A stretch of 64,000 bases of DNA from CAVSVP01 sp963731125 (GCA_963731125.1 CAVSVP010000033.1:62001-126000), one strand, 5' to 3'. Counted from the stretch's first letter, positions 17,392 through 27,363 are shown. The notes: generated from the sequence alone by a model not told the origin. Program-made: numbers and translations.

Positions 17392-17898
17392 GTGAATACA
17401 ACATGCAAGCGTTTTCTAACTGTTCTGAGCCTGCTTGCCGGCGGCGCGATGCTGGCGTTAATCTTCTCCTGTACATCCTCCGCCCCGCGCAGCGCAGCAA
17501 GTGAAGGCAGCACCCAAGATGCCGCGGCATCCCGTGCTTCCCCCTCAGACACCCTTGCGGGTACTGCCTGGCGGCTGGTGCAGATCATGTCGATGGATGA
17601 CCAAATCTTCACACCGGAAGAGCGAAACAAGTACACATTGGGCTTCGAGGATGACGGACGCCTTATCGTCCGCGCCGATTGCAATCGCGGCCAGGGCACC
17701 TGGTCGGTCAAGCCACCGAGCCAGCTCGAATTCGGGCAGCTGGCGACGACCCGGGCCTTATGCCCGCCGGGCTCTTTGCACGACCGGTTTATCAGCGATC
17801 TGAACTATGTCCGGTCTTATGTCCTCGAAGACGGACATCTTTTTCTGGCGACGCTGGCGGACGGCGCAATTCTTGAATTTGAGCCGATGTCCCCCTAA
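17392..17898 (+). CDS. META-domain lipoprotein (HslJ-like)
   Basis: 168 residues starting with GTG. The N terminus has basic residues, a hydrophobic core and Cys in LIFSCTSS, a plausible lipidation site. After a low-complexity linker rich in Ser and Ala (about 30-50), the META domain runs from DTLAGTAWRL to the end, with the typical CNRGQGTW, LATTRALCPP and LEDGHLFL segments. META/HslJ proteins are envelope proteins linked to stress and lytic-enzyme resistance in some bacteria. The next gene is a lysozyme-inhibitor fusion on the same strand, 61 bp away, which fits an envelope-defence pair. Confidence 0.8.
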   Translation: MNTTCKRFLTVLSLLAGGAMLALIFSCTSSAPRSAASEGSTQDAAASRASPSDTLAGTAWRLVQIMSMDDQIFTPEERNKYTLGFEDDGRLIVRADCNRGQGTWSVKPPSQLEFGQLATTRALCPPGSLHDRFISDLNYVRSYVLEDGHLFLATLADGAILEFEPMSP

Positions 17899-17959
17899 AC
17901 GCGTTAACCATGACAAACCGAATACACATTCATAATCACATCACCATGAGCATAGGGGT

Positions 17960-18577
17960 ATGAAATCGACACTTAAACTTGCATTGACGTTGGCTGGTGT
18001 TATTACGGCTGCATTGCATGCAGCCCTCGTAGCCATGCCGGTCTATGCCGCCAAACCCGGCTTTGACTGCGCCAAAGCCGGCGGCAAGGTCGAAGAGCTG
18101 ATCTGTAAAAATGACGCGTTGGCGGCGCTGGATCATAAAATGGCCGAGGTTTACAAAACGGCGCTGAAAAATGCGCCCGAGAACGAGCGCAACACGGTAA
18201 AGGCTATGCAACGGGGCTGGATCAAGGGCCGCAATGATTGCTGGAAAGCGGACGATACAGAAGTGTGTGTCAAGTTCAGCTACAAATCACGCATCACCGA
18301 GCTTCAGATCCAATATGGTCAGCTGATGGTGCCTGAACCGGTCTATTTTAAGTGTGGTGAGAGCGATTCCCTCGATGACACGGTCATAGCGGTGTTTTAT
18401 CAGGAATCACAGCTACCCGCGGCAGTGCTGACTCGAGGTGACGACCAAGTCATCGCTTTGCTTAGCCCGTCAGGCAGCGGCTCGAAATACGAAGGTCGGA
18501 ACGTCACTTTTTGGGAGAAAGGGGGCGAGGCGCTAGTGACCTGGAAGGGAGAAGAGCTGCGTTGTCAGGCTAAATGA
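17960..18577 (+). CDS. Lysozyme-inhibitor fusion: LprI domain plus MliC domain
   Basis: 205 residues with an N-terminal signal peptide ending near residue 28 (PVYAAKPG). Residues 32-125 form an LprI/DUF1311 domain with paired cysteines (FDCAKAGGKVEELIC, NDCWKADDTEVC). Residues 130-205 form an MliC-type C-type lysozyme inhibitor domain (VYFKCGESDSL ... VTFWEKGGEALVTWKGEELRCQ). Both domains are known to block host lysozyme in the periplasm or at the outer membrane. It has no lipobox, so it is probably soluble in the periplasm. Confidence 0.85.
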   Translation: MKSTLKLALTLAGVITAALHAALVAMPVYAAKPGFDCAKAGGKVEELICKNDALAALDHKMAEVYKTALKNAPENERNTVKAMQRGWIKGRNDCWKADDTEVCVKFSYKSRITELQIQYGQLMVPEPVYFKCGESDSLDDTVIAVFYQESQLPAAVLTRGDDQVIALLSPSGSGSKYEGRNVTFWEKGGEALVTWKGEELRCQAK

Positions 18578-18646
18578 GAAGCTGTTTTAACCACGCTATG
18601 GAGATATTCCCTCGCTATTATACACCCAAATAGTAGCTCTCAATAG

Positions 18647-20320
18647 TCACGGTACGGAATCCTGCAACCAAATAATTTTTTTGGTGGCGCCTGAGGATAT
18701 GCGGTTTCGTACTTCTTTATCTGGCTCTAAGGTCCTCTGGAATGGCATGCAGGAGTTCGGTAATTCGCCATCGCTTTGCAGTCTGGCAAACCCGTGTATG
18801 CCGGTGAGGGTAGTTTTTGGATCCACCTGATATAAGTGAAAATCACTGTTTAAATAAACTGGCACAAGACGGGCTTTCGGCAGGTTCGGGTATATTTCTT
18901 CCTTGTCCAGCAAAATATAATCGTACAAGTTTAACAGCTTGTGCCAATTTTTCGATGTTGTCGTTTCTCCTTTCCAATAGTCCCATGTTCGTGTAGCTAA
19001 TTGGGCATAACTAGCATTATAGGCAATTGGCTGGGCATTTGTTCTTGGCTGTGCAAATAGCGTCGGAATAAACACGTCACGCTGTACTACAGCTAAGCCG
19101 GCAATATGCCATATCGGATTTGGTAAAATGTTGGTAACACGATCAGTATTGGCAAATAATCGGCTGCCAACCGCCATTTTAGTAAAGGCTTCCCTAAATT
19201 CAGCATAGGTTCGATTAGCTGTTTGCCATTGCCGGGTAATAAAAGTTATCTGTAGCACAAACAAAATCAGCAACAAGCAGCCTATTCCGGCTATCCAGTT
19301 AAAATTCTTAAAACCGATATCAATACTGGCGAAAAAAAGACAAATAAAAGCAAGAACGACTCTAACATAGGCATCATGGCTGCCGAATAGGGTAAACGGC
19401 ATGATAAGATATACCACGGCAAATGCGCCAAGGGGCCAAGCCATGAATGGTGCTAATATCAATCTACGCTTGATAACACTTAAGCCGAGAAGGCCTGTCA
19501 GAAACAGTAATACAATTTGGCTCGTCAGTAGATGGTAGGGAGTGACTAAATAATATGGACGTAAGAGTTTCGCAAAAATCCTAGAGAACCTAATATCACT
19601 AATATCACTGGCTACAGGACTAAAAAAAACCAGTAGAATAATGGGCATGGCAAACTGTGCTAGGGTTGGCGTCCACTCTGACAGAAGCGACAGACTATGT
19701 TCCAATTCACGGCGATTGCGAGTCCTGGCAAACTCGTAGCTGATCACGGCTAAACCATAGACGCCAAGGGCATAGAAGTGGCAAAAAAATAAGAGGCAAG
19801 TGAATGCAGAAAATAAGGGTAATTGGACAAAAACAGATTGACGGCGTAGAAAAATCCATGCCGCAAAAACCCAAAGAGCAAGTCCTAAACCAAATAGGTA
19901 GTTTAAAAAACCATATAGAAAAAGTTGGTTGAAGAGAAAAAAAAATATCAGTAATGGCCACAGCGATAAACGTCGGTAAAGCGCATAATGCAGTGCAGCC
20001 GTACCGCTGCAAATCAGCAGAAGGGTCAAACTGATAAAAAGCTTTCCGGCAATTTCCAGGGACATAAATATTCCCAGCCACGGCACTATTAAGTCCATTG
20101 CCAGGTTAGGAATAACCGCCCATTGGATCTCATAAAAGCTTTGCAAAACTTCTGAGTGTGGAATATTCAGCAAGATATGCATGCGTGCCAGATGATTCGG
20201 ATAATCCAACAGGGGAGGGACAACAGTGAGATAGACAGGAATTTGTACGATAGAATACAGGGCCGCAAAAATGACGAGAAAAATCCCGGTAGGTAGTCGC
20301 TGAGTATTCCAAGTGCTCAT
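18647..20320 (-). CDS. Polytopic membrane protein of unknown function
   Basis: About 557 residues from the ATG at 20320; the open frame continues to 20467 inside the neighbouring gene, but that extension is not hydrophobic and overlaps, so I reject it. About ten hydrophobic segments fill residues 10-400. A DYPNHLARMH motif follows the first helix, in the position where many glycosyltransferase-C-like mannosyltransferases carry an acidic loop. The C-terminal 150 residues are soluble. This could be a lipid-linked sugar transferase, but I cannot show it. It follows the ASST-family gene by 35 bp and is likely co-transcribed. Confidence 0.75.
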   Translation of the reverse strand: MSTWNTQRLPTGIFLVIFAALYSIVQIPVYLTVVPPLLDYPNHLARMHILLNIPHSEVLQSFYEIQWAVIPNLAMDLIVPWLGIFMSLEIAGKLFISLTLLLICSGTAALHYALYRRLSLWPLLIFFFLFNQLFLYGFLNYLFGLGLALWVFAAWIFLRRQSVFVQLPLFSAFTCLLFFCHFYALGVYGLAVISYEFARTRNRRELEHSLSLLSEWTPTLAQFAMPIILLVFFSPVASDISDIRFSRIFAKLLRPYYLVTPYHLLTSQIVLLFLTGLLGLSVIKRRLILAPFMAWPLGAFAVVYLIMPFTLFGSHDAYVRVVLAFICLFFASIDIGFKNFNWIAGIGCLLLILFVLQITFITRQWQTANRTYAEFREAFTKMAVGSRLFANTDRVTNILPNPIWHIAGLAVVQRDVFIPTLFAQPRTNAQPIAYNASYAQLATRTWDYWKGETTTSKNWHKLLNLYDYILLDKEEIYPNLPKARLVPVYLNSDFHLYQVDPKTTLTGIHGFARLQSDGELPNSCMPFQRTLEPDKEVRNRISSGATKKIIWLQDSVP

Positions 20321-20355
20321 AACAAGCCGTAACTTCTGTTTATTGTAGGAGTTGA

Positions 20356-21657
20356 TTATCCCTTGCAGGGCCACCGAGCCACGGCTTCGGGTGACAAGTT
20401 GTAACGGCTTCCCTCCAGCACCTCTGGGACCAGTTCGGCGTCGAAGGGTTGCTGGAACCACTCCCATACGATACGGCCCGTGTGGTCGATCTCAAATACA
20501 TGCCCGGCGCGGGCTTCGGTGATAAGCCGGTTGCCGTTTTCGAGCAGTTGGTGCTTGCCGCCGGCGTCAGTGAAAAACACGGACGAGCCTTCGGTCGGGT
20601 ACAACTGTCGAGTCTCGCCGCTTGCCGGATTGATAGCTGAGATGACGCTACCGCCAAGGTACTCGCCGGTGTCGGAGCCGTCAGTTCGGTTGTCAAAGAC
20701 TACGATCCAGCCGTCATCCTCGAAATCCGGATCATGCTGATAGTAGAATGGTTCAGACTTCAACCATTTGATTTTTCCGGATTGGTCGAGCACTGCAACT
20801 GTGCTGATGTGCTTCAACGATACCACCAGATCGCCGGCAGTGAACAAGGGATATTGATTCGCCAAGTCACTGCTTAACGCTTCTACATCGTTAAGGTGAG
20901 TAACGTCTCCGCTACGTTGCTTGTACCGCCACAGCAGGTGCTGATAGCCGCCGTCAAAGAGCGCTTTTAGTAGACTGAGTTCGGAAAGAATTTCACCGTC
21001 CGGTGATACCTTGAGTGCGGTCTCTTCGAAAAAGGGCGGCAGTAGTCCAAAGAATGCAGCAGCACGTTCGCTACCGACGTCCACCCATTTTGCACCAGAA
21101 ACCCAGAAATTACCGTCCTCGTCTCTGCTGATGGAGTGGTGCGTTCTGTAGGGTAACTTCCAAACCACCTGTCCACATGCATCAAGCCGAATCAGGCCAA
21201 GATACTCAATATTGAATAAAACATCACCATTGGAGAACAAGTAAGTTCCATGGATATAGTTGCTAGGCTCGTTCTTTTGCCCGGCCATAGCGTCAGTGTG
21301 CGGAGACGTCGGCCAAAGTTCAGCGGGATCAACAATCCAATGGTGAAGTTTATTGCCGTCGGTATCGATAATCCGAATACCAGGTTTCCAATCGGTTTCC
21401 GGCCAGTAGCTGGTAAGCAGCGTTACTCCTGGTGCAATCGATTTACGATCGTGAATCTGGGTACCGACACTGTCGTAGCGAATCGGGGAAAGGTGATGTG
21501 GCCGGTCCAGTTGTGTTTTGAATGCCGTAAGCGCGTCATGAACGGCAGCATAAGGGAAAAGTTTGTATTTTCCTGCGGCAATGCCGTAACCAAAGGCCAG
21601 GAGCACTATGGACGCGATGAACAGGCCAAAGGCGAGGCGGTCGGAATTGATTTTCAC
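20356..21657 (-). CDS. Arylsulfotransferase (ASST)-family protein
   Basis: 433 residues with one N-terminal membrane segment (residues 9-28) and a large extracytoplasmic domain with beta-propeller character. ASST-like stretches include PGIRIIDTDGNKLHHW, IHGTYLFSNGDVLF, HHSISRDEDGNFWVSG, YYQHDPDFEDDGWIVVFDN and VFEIDHTGRIVWEW. Classical ASST transfers sulfate between phenols using a histidine; the HH pair in RTHHSISRD is a candidate. Homologues of this anchored type are often of unknown substrate. It heads a two-gene minus-strand unit with the membrane protein. Confidence 0.8.
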   Translation of the reverse strand: MKINSDRLAFGLFIASIVLLAFGYGIAAGKYKLFPYAAVHDALTAFKTQLDRPHHLSPIRYDSVGTQIHDRKSIAPGVTLLTSYWPETDWKPGIRIIDTDGNKLHHWIVDPAELWPTSPHTDAMAGQKNEPSNYIHGTYLFSNGDVLFNIEYLGLIRLDACGQVVWKLPYRTHHSISRDEDGNFWVSGAKWVDVGSERAAAFFGLLPPFFEETALKVSPDGEILSELSLLKALFDGGYQHLLWRYKQRSGDVTHLNDVEALSSDLANQYPLFTAGDLVVSLKHISTVAVLDQSGKIKWLKSEPFYYQHDPDFEDDGWIVVFDNRTDGSDTGEYLGGSVISAINPASGETRQLYPTEGSSVFFTDAGGKHQLLENGNRLITEARAGHVFEIDHTGRIVWEWFQQPFDAELVPEVLEGSRYNLSPEAVARWPCKG

Positions 21658-22398
21658 TGTTGGATTCTTTTTTGCATTTTGTCAGTTTAGCAATCTTATG
21701 AGTAGCATGCCAACGTAGAGGGATTGGAGTCTAACAGACTGACTCATAGAACTACGCTGATAAGGATAGCCACAACGTTCGTATACAAACCCGCAAAGTT
21801 ATTGTGATGTAGCATCGGCGTTGCCCTTCAAACCTCTACTGGGGTTATAGCGAAATTCTTGGTAAAATAGCGGACTTGTAAGCAATTTAAGAATCCATCT
21901 TTCAAAATGGCTTTAGCATAAGTTTTATATATAACCCTCAATTCGGTCATTGGATATCCACTTTAGCCGGGACACTTTGCAGGCTACTTTGTAGGAGCGA
22001 GCTTGCTCGCGATTGAGGCGGGCATCAGGGTGAGTTCGCGAGCAAGCTCGCTCCTACGGGTGGATATGGCGTCTGACATGTCCCGCCTTAAGTTGAGAGC
22101 TCGATCATTTTATGTAAGCTGTTGATTTATAATTGGCATGATTTATGTCAAAGCCTATTTCGTGTATAGCATAAGGCTCTGAGTCTTCTGAACTTCCAAA
22201 AAAATAAGCGAACTGTCAGTACAATGGTTAGCTTTACGTCATTTCTTTTCGTCAATCCTTGTTGTCCCTACGCTTTCGCAAGAATAAGGTCTAAATCCAA
22301 GGTGCGAACTTTCCTGGTGACTGAAGCTATACCATCATCCCTCAGACGCGGTAGTTGTACAGATTATTTTTAGACAGTCACTTAGCGGAGCTCCATTG
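21658..22398. other. Long intergenic region with a REP-like hairpin
   Basis: 741 bp between two divergent genes. Apart from the REP-type inverted repeat I see no gene. The left part must hold the promoter of the ASST gene, the right part that of the cyclopropane synthase gene. The sequence is AT-rich around 21840-21960 and 22100-22260. Confidence 0.6.
21991..22057. repeat. REP-like inverted repeat pair
   Basis: Two 22-bp arms, 21991-22012 and 22036-22057, are perfect reverse complements separated by 23 bp. The core GTAGGAGCGAGCTTGCTCG is the well-known Pseudomonas-type REP word. Two head-to-head REPs form a REPIN/BIME unit. No RAYT transposase gene is in the window. Confidence 0.85.
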
Positions 22399-23763
22399 AT
22401 GTTCAACATCTTTTCCGATCAGCAACGACTGACGGCGGCAAAGCGTATTATCCAGCATGTTGCCGCAGTACTGGATCTTCCCGTATCCGTTCGACTTTGG
22501 GATGGCGCCATCGTACCACTGGGCAATAAAGCCGACCGGGAGCGATTTCTGTCCGTAGATGACGCCGGCGTTTTCGGTTCCTTGCTACGGCGTCCCTCGC
22601 TTGAGACTCTGTTTCGCCTATTTGCCAGCGGACACATTGACGTACATGGCGACGATTTCATGGCTTTTCTGGAACTTGTCCAAGAGAGGCGAAAACAACA
22701 GCACGGGCATGTGGTTAACCGCCGTTTGCGCACTGGTTTTCCCTGGTTCAGCGTCCTTCCGTTGCTCACGGCCCCTGAGCCGTCTGCTACGCTTTCCCAC
22801 CGTTATAGCGGCGACGAAACGGGCTATTCGCAGCCGAAACGGAAAAACAAGGAACTGATTCAGTTCCACTACGACGTTAGCAACGAGTTCTACGCGCTTT
22901 TTTTGGACTCAGAGATGGTTTACTCGTGTGGATATTTCACGGATTGGTCGAATTCCCTCGACCGAGCCCAACAAGACAAGCTCGACTTGATCTGCCGGAA
23001 GCTTCGTCTTAAGCCCGGCGATCGTTTTCTCGATATCGGCAGCGGCTGGGGTGCCTTGCTGTGTCACGCCGCACAACACTACGGCGTAACGGCCGAAGGC
23101 GTCACGTTATCGCAGCAACAGCACGACTATATAGTCGCAAAGATTGCGAGACTTAACTTGCAGGACCGCGTCAAAGTATCACCGCGGGACTATCTATCCC
23201 TAGAAGGGACATACGACAAGATATCCAGCATTGGCATGTACGAACATATCGGCATCGCCAACTATCCCGACTACTTCAGGAAGGTGTTGTCACTGTTGGA
23301 CGACCACGGTATTTTTCTTAACCATGGTATTACGCGGCGCGCCAAGCTCAGTGCCAAAACCACCGGACGCATCAGTGCATCTCGTCGTGTGCTGCTCAAG
23401 TACATCTTTCCGGGTTCTGAGCTCGATGACATCGGCCACACGATCCAGGTCATGGAAGGGTGTGGCTTCGAGGTGTGCGATGTCGAGAATTTGCGTCCCC
23501 ACTACGGGAAGACGTGCCGGCTATGGTACGAACGCCTGCTCGCCCAAGGCGATGCCGCCATCCAACAGGTTGGCTACGAGCGCTATCGCATGTGGCTCGT
23601 CTACATTGCCGCGGTCGCTCGTACCTTTGATCATGGCGCGATGCGTATCTATCAAACCGTCGCGACGAAACGGGCAATGATTGCAGGAAATGCGTTACCA
23701 CAAACGCGTGACGATATTTACTCGGATCAACAGAGTCAGACTCGATGGAAATTAAGTGATTGA
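22399..23763 (+). CDS. cfa: Cyclopropane-fatty-acyl-phospholipid synthase
   Basis: 454 residues starting at the ATG at 22399 (a TTG just before is also in frame; GCGGAG precedes). After an N-terminal lipid-binding-like region, a class I SAM-binding domain starts at LDIGSGWGALLCHAA, preceded by HYDVSNEFYALFLDSEMVYS and followed by VEGVTLSQQQHDY and SIGMYEHIG. These are CFA synthase hallmarks. It methylenates unsaturated acyl chains in membrane phospholipids. It stands alone, with an ABC transporter gene downstream after about 250 bp. Confidence 0.93.
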   Translation: MFNIFSDQQRLTAAKRIIQHVAAVLDLPVSVRLWDGAIVPLGNKADRERFLSVDDAGVFGSLLRRPSLETLFRLFASGHIDVHGDDFMAFLELVQERRKQQHGHVVNRRLRTGFPWFSVLPLLTAPEPSATLSHRYSGDETGYSQPKRKNKELIQFHYDVSNEFYALFLDSEMVYSCGYFTDWSNSLDRAQQDKLDLICRKLRLKPGDRFLDIGSGWGALLCHAAQHYGVTAEGVTLSQQQHDYIVAKIARLNLQDRVKVSPRDYLSLEGTYDKISSIGMYEHIGIANYPDYFRKVLSLLDDHGIFLNHGITRRAKLSAKTTGRISASRRVLLKYIFPGSELDDIGHTIQVMEGCGFEVCDVENLRPHYGKTCRLWYERLLAQGDAAIQQVGYERYRMWLVYIAAVARTFDHGAMRIYQTVATKRAMIAGNALPQTRDDIYSDQQSQTRWKLSD

Positions 23764-24012
23764 GGCAAATCAACCATACCCTAGGGATACCCTGCTGAAA
23801 CCCAGAGTAATGTTCAGTAGTGATATGGCGGCAATTTATAATTTTACTTGGTTAGGTTCTTATTTGCTATCGCGTCAAACCACGGTGGGAAGCAGAGATC
23901 ATCTGAAATATTTTTTCTTTTCGAACCGCTCTCAGGCCATACCGTCCGGGTTTTTGAAGAGGGTCTTAACCTTCAGCGGTGTAGGGTCTCACGCTGGATC
24001 AAGGGGATGCGG

Positions 24013-26100
24013 ATGATTGGAGGCGACGGCCGACACGGTGGGGGTAGCTTGAAGAACGACGCAATTTACCGGGAACGCTCCAGTCGAAAGCGCTACCAAA
24101 AGTTCCGTGAACTGTGGAAGGGGCACAAGCGCTCTTCTCCTAAACGGCCCGAAGACGGCGGAAAAGGCGAGGGTAGGACAGTAGCCAACGATCTTGCCGG
24201 CGAGCAAGACTGGGTCAGCCGTGACCTGCTGCGTAAGGACCGCGAGACCCGGCGTCGATACTTGCGCCGCTACTACATCTGGCTGCGGCCCTTCTGGCTA
24301 CGCCTGGTGGGTCTGACCCTGCTGGGTCTGCTGATTTCGGCCTTTGATCTGTTCTGGCCTTGGGCCGGCGGGCGGATGCTCGACGTGGTCACCACTGAGG
24401 CTTGGCGGGAAAACCTGCCGGCGTGGCTGCCGGTGGCGGAGATGGACAAGGAGGGATGGCTGCTGGCCCTGGGCTTCAGCGCCCTGGTGATGATCCTCGC
24501 ATCGCGCATTATTGGCCTTGTTCGCAATCTGGGGATGCGCACTCTTAACGCCCAGGTCACCTTCCGCTTACGCCGCCAACTGTTTCAGCACATTTTGCGC
24601 CTGCCCCTGAGTGACATCCACGAGATGAAGTCCGGCGGCGTGATCAGCCGCCTGTCCTCCGACGTCGATAACACCATTGGCCTGGTTCAGCAGGCAGTGC
24701 TATCGCCGGTGGCGGCGATCATCCGCCTGATCCTGACTGCGATTGTGCTGTTTGCGATCTCTTGGCAGATTACGTTGGCAGCGATGGTGCTGCTGGTGGG
24801 GTGCGGCTTGGTCTATAATCACCGACTGCGCACGGTACGCCCCATCTACCGCTCAATGGGCGAGGATCGGGCACGCATCGATGGCCGGGTGGCCGAAACC
24901 TTCGGCGGTCTACGAGTGGTCCGCGCTTTCGCCCGCGAGCAGAAGGAAGAGTTGGAGTACGCCATCGGTCACCACACCGCAATTCGTAAGCAGCTATGGG
25001 CTTACGCCATCCAGCAGTTCCTGAATCTGTTCTGGGAGCTGCTGATGCCACTTACCAGCCTGGTGATCATGGGTTTGGGCTGCTGGTTGGTGCTGCGCGA
25101 GCAGCTGACTCCGGGTAATATCCTGACCATCCAGATGCTGGCCTTGCAGGTGCTCAACCCGGTGTTTATGATCGTCAACTCGATGTCCGAGACACAGCGT
25201 TCGCTGGCGGCGATGGAGCGCGTTTACGAGGTTTTGGAGCGGCCACTAGAGAAGCCTGACCGTTCCGGCGCGCTACCACCTCCGGCGCATATCGAAGAGA
25301 TACGCTTCGAGGGATTAAGCTTTGCCTACGGCCACGAGTCGGAAAACGGTTCGGATGTTGATCTCGAAGGTGTATCCCTGGTGCTTAAGGATATCAACCT
25401 CGTGGTACCAGGCGGCAGTATGGTCGCTTTCGTCGGTCCCTCGGGCGCGGGTAAGACCACTCTTACCGATCTCATCGCCCGCTACCATGACCCTTCGCGC
25501 GGGCGGATATTGATCAACGGCCGGGATCTGCGCGCCTACCGTCTGCGTGCCTACCGCGCGCGCCTGAGCATTGTTCAGCAGGAGACCTTCCTGTTCGATG
25601 GCACAGTGCGCGAGAACATCGCCTACTCACGCCGCAACGCCACTGACACCGAGGTGACTGACGCCGCCAAACGAGCCCACGCTTGGGAATTTATCGTCAA
25701 GCTGCCCGAGGGTCTGGACACCATAGTCGGCGAACGCGGAGTCAAACTCTCCGGCGGCCAGCGCCAGCGCCTGTCCATCGCCCGTGCTATCCTGGCAGAC
25801 CCGGCGATCTTGATCCTGGACGAGGCGACTTCCAATCTCGACACTCACTCTGAGCAATTGGTTCAAGAAGCGATGAATGAGCTTTTCGTTGGACATACCA
25901 CCTTTGTCGTCGCTCACCGCCTGAGCACGATCCAGAATGCCGACATTATCGCTGTGCTCGAAGGCGGGTGCATTGTCCAGTGTGGCAACCACGACCAGCT
26001 GATGGCTCTGGGCGAGGGAACCACCTATTACGACATGGTGATGCGCCAACGTACCCGAGACTCCTTCGATTCCAGCGGGCGCGCGGCGGCTGGTGCGTAG
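24013..26100 (+). CDS. ABC transporter, fused permease-ATPase (MsbA/MDR type)
   Basis: 695 residues from the ATG at 24013, with AAGGGG 6 bases upstream; the frame is open to 23848 but upstream residues do not look genuine. An unusually long, basic N-terminal stretch (about 75 residues) precedes a six-helix ABC exporter domain. The NBD has Walker A GPSGAGKTT, signature LSGGQRQR, Walker B ILILDEATSNLD and the H-loop in VVAHRLST. As a half-transporter it should homodimerise and export lipids or drugs. The substrate is unknown; proximity to cfa is only suggestive. Confidence 0.9.
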   Translation: MIGGDGRHGGGSLKNDAIYRERSSRKRYQKFRELWKGHKRSSPKRPEDGGKGEGRTVANDLAGEQDWVSRDLLRKDRETRRRYLRRYYIWLRPFWLRLVGLTLLGLLISAFDLFWPWAGGRMLDVVTTEAWRENLPAWLPVAEMDKEGWLLALGFSALVMILASRIIGLVRNLGMRTLNAQVTFRLRRQLFQHILRLPLSDIHEMKSGGVISRLSSDVDNTIGLVQQAVLSPVAAIIRLILTAIVLFAISWQITLAAMVLLVGCGLVYNHRLRTVRPIYRSMGEDRARIDGRVAETFGGLRVVRAFAREQKEELEYAIGHHTAIRKQLWAYAIQQFLNLFWELLMPLTSLVIMGLGCWLVLREQLTPGNILTIQMLALQVLNPVFMIVNSMSETQRSLAAMERVYEVLERPLEKPDRSGALPPPAHIEEIRFEGLSFAYGHESENGSDVDLEGVSLVLKDINLVVPGGSMVAFVGPSGAGKTTLTDLIARYHDPSRGRILINGRDLRAYRLRAYRARLSIVQQETFLFDGTVRENIAYSRRNATDTEVTDAAKRAHAWEFIVKLPEGLDTIVGERGVKLSGGQRQRLSIARAILADPAILILDEATSNLDTHSEQLVQEAMNELFVGHTTFVVAHRLSTIQNADIIAVLEGGCIVQCGNHDQLMALGEGTTYYDMVMRQRTRDSFDSSGRAAAGA

Positions 26101-26159
26101 TCCTAATCACTCGCTTGCCGAAGCCTTTGTTGCAGCGTCGTCAAAAGAATGGCCCGGTT

Positions 26160-26526
26160 TGGCAATCCGCTTACCCCAGCGCCGCTCCAATCTCGTCAAT
26201 GACCACCGTCACCTTGCCATCCAGCGCCACAACAATGCGCACACCAACCTCAATAGCTGCCGACTCAGCGATAGTGTCAACTAGCGGGTCCGGTTGAGTA
26301 CTTGATGATAAACGCTGAAATCCGCGGCCTCGCTTAACCCCATCTGGCAAAGCATCGCCATGACCGTGCACCGACCCCGTGCCAATAGCGTGTCGATCAC
26401 TAACACTTGCACTTTCGCCCAGGTCGGTGCGGTAAAGACACTTTGAAAATTAGTCAGCACTGCAGTAAGCTCCGCCGATAAGGACGTCTCTGACCTCTCA
26501 AGTAGATGATTGCTCGTCACTCCCAT
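26160..26526 (-). pseudogene. Degenerate transposase remnant (DDE_5/IS701-like)
   Basis: Minus-strand reading 26526-26281 gives a transposase N terminus (LTNFQSVFTAPTWAKVQVLVIDTLLARGR then MGLSEAADFSVYHQVLNRTR), ending in a stop. The continuation in another frame, about 26280-26171, ends KVTVVIDEIGAALG, which resembles the first catalytic Asp region (VVIDETLERRWG in relatives). The rest of the gene is missing. Frameshift plus truncation mark it as dead. Confidence 0.7.
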
Positions 26527-26586
26527 CTTACCCTACGGGCCAGCAATGTTTTTCTTCATCCTCAAAATGTATCAAGTCGAGAACAA

Positions 26587-27363
26587 ATGAATCCGAGGAA
26601 CCTGAGAATGACCGACTCACACTTGCAGTCGAAGCTAAACCCGTCCCTAGCGCGTCGTATGAGGCGTAGCGTCAAGCGTCTGGGTCGGCGCCTGCGTTGG
26701 TTAGGCGGGTCGCGCTATTGTCCGGTGTGCCGAAGCCCATTGCGGCGCTTCTTGGGAGCGGGGTCGAACCCTGCCAATCTGCGTTGCCCGGTGTGCGGTT
26801 CTCTGGGGCGCGACCGCCTGGCCTGGTTGATTATTGCCAAGAAGGGACTGTTAGCCTCGCCGCGCAAGCGGTTATTGCACGTGGCGCCGGAGCGGGAATT
26901 CGCCTGCCGGTTCGAGGCGAGTCCTTGGATTGACTACTGCTCCGCCGACCTTAAGGATCGCCGCGCCATGGTGTGTCTGGACATTACCGCTATGCCCTTC
27001 GGCGAGGGCTGTTTCGACGTGGTCTATTGCAGCCATGTTCTAGAACACGTTCCGGACGATGCCAAGGCCATAAGCGAGTCCTACCGCGTGCTGGCACCTG
27101 GAGGGTGGAGCATCCTCCAGGTGCCAATCACCGCCCCGGAGACCTTCGAAGACCCGAGCATCACTGACCCGGCGAAACGCACCCGACTGTTCGGGCAGGA
27201 CGACCACGTCCGGCGCTATGGCCCTGACTACGGTGATCGACTGCGCAAGGCGGGATTCGAGGTACGCATCATCAATGCTCGCGAGGTAGTCTCCGAGCGG
27301 GATATCCGGCGCATGGGGATCATGGCCGGTGAAGACGTGTATTACTGTCTTAAGAGCGGTTAG
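26587..27363 (+). CDS. SAM-dependent methyltransferase with N-terminal zinc ribbon
   Basis: About 258 residues. Two CPVC knuckles (YCPVCRSPL and LRCPVCGSLGRDR) about 20 residues apart would bind a zinc ion. The class I methyltransferase domain follows: a compressed SAM-binding region, then DITAMPFGEGCFDVVYCSHVLEHVPDD and YRVLAPGGWSILQVP. The substrate is unknown. Start candidates are ATG at 26587 or 26608 (GAGG upstream of the latter); the frame is open further up but covers the transposase remnant. The 5' neighbour is mobile DNA. Confidence 0.82.
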   Translation: MNPRNLRMTDSHLQSKLNPSLARRMRRSVKRLGRRLRWLGGSRYCPVCRSPLRRFLGAGSNPANLRCPVCGSLGRDRLAWLIIAKKGLLASPRKRLLHVAPEREFACRFEASPWIDYCSADLKDRRAMVCLDITAMPFGEGCFDVVYCSHVLEHVPDDAKAISESYRVLAPGGWSILQVPITAPETFEDPSITDPAKRTRLFGQDDHVRRYGPDYGDRLRKAGFEVRIINAREVVSERDIRRMGIMAGEDVYYCLKSG

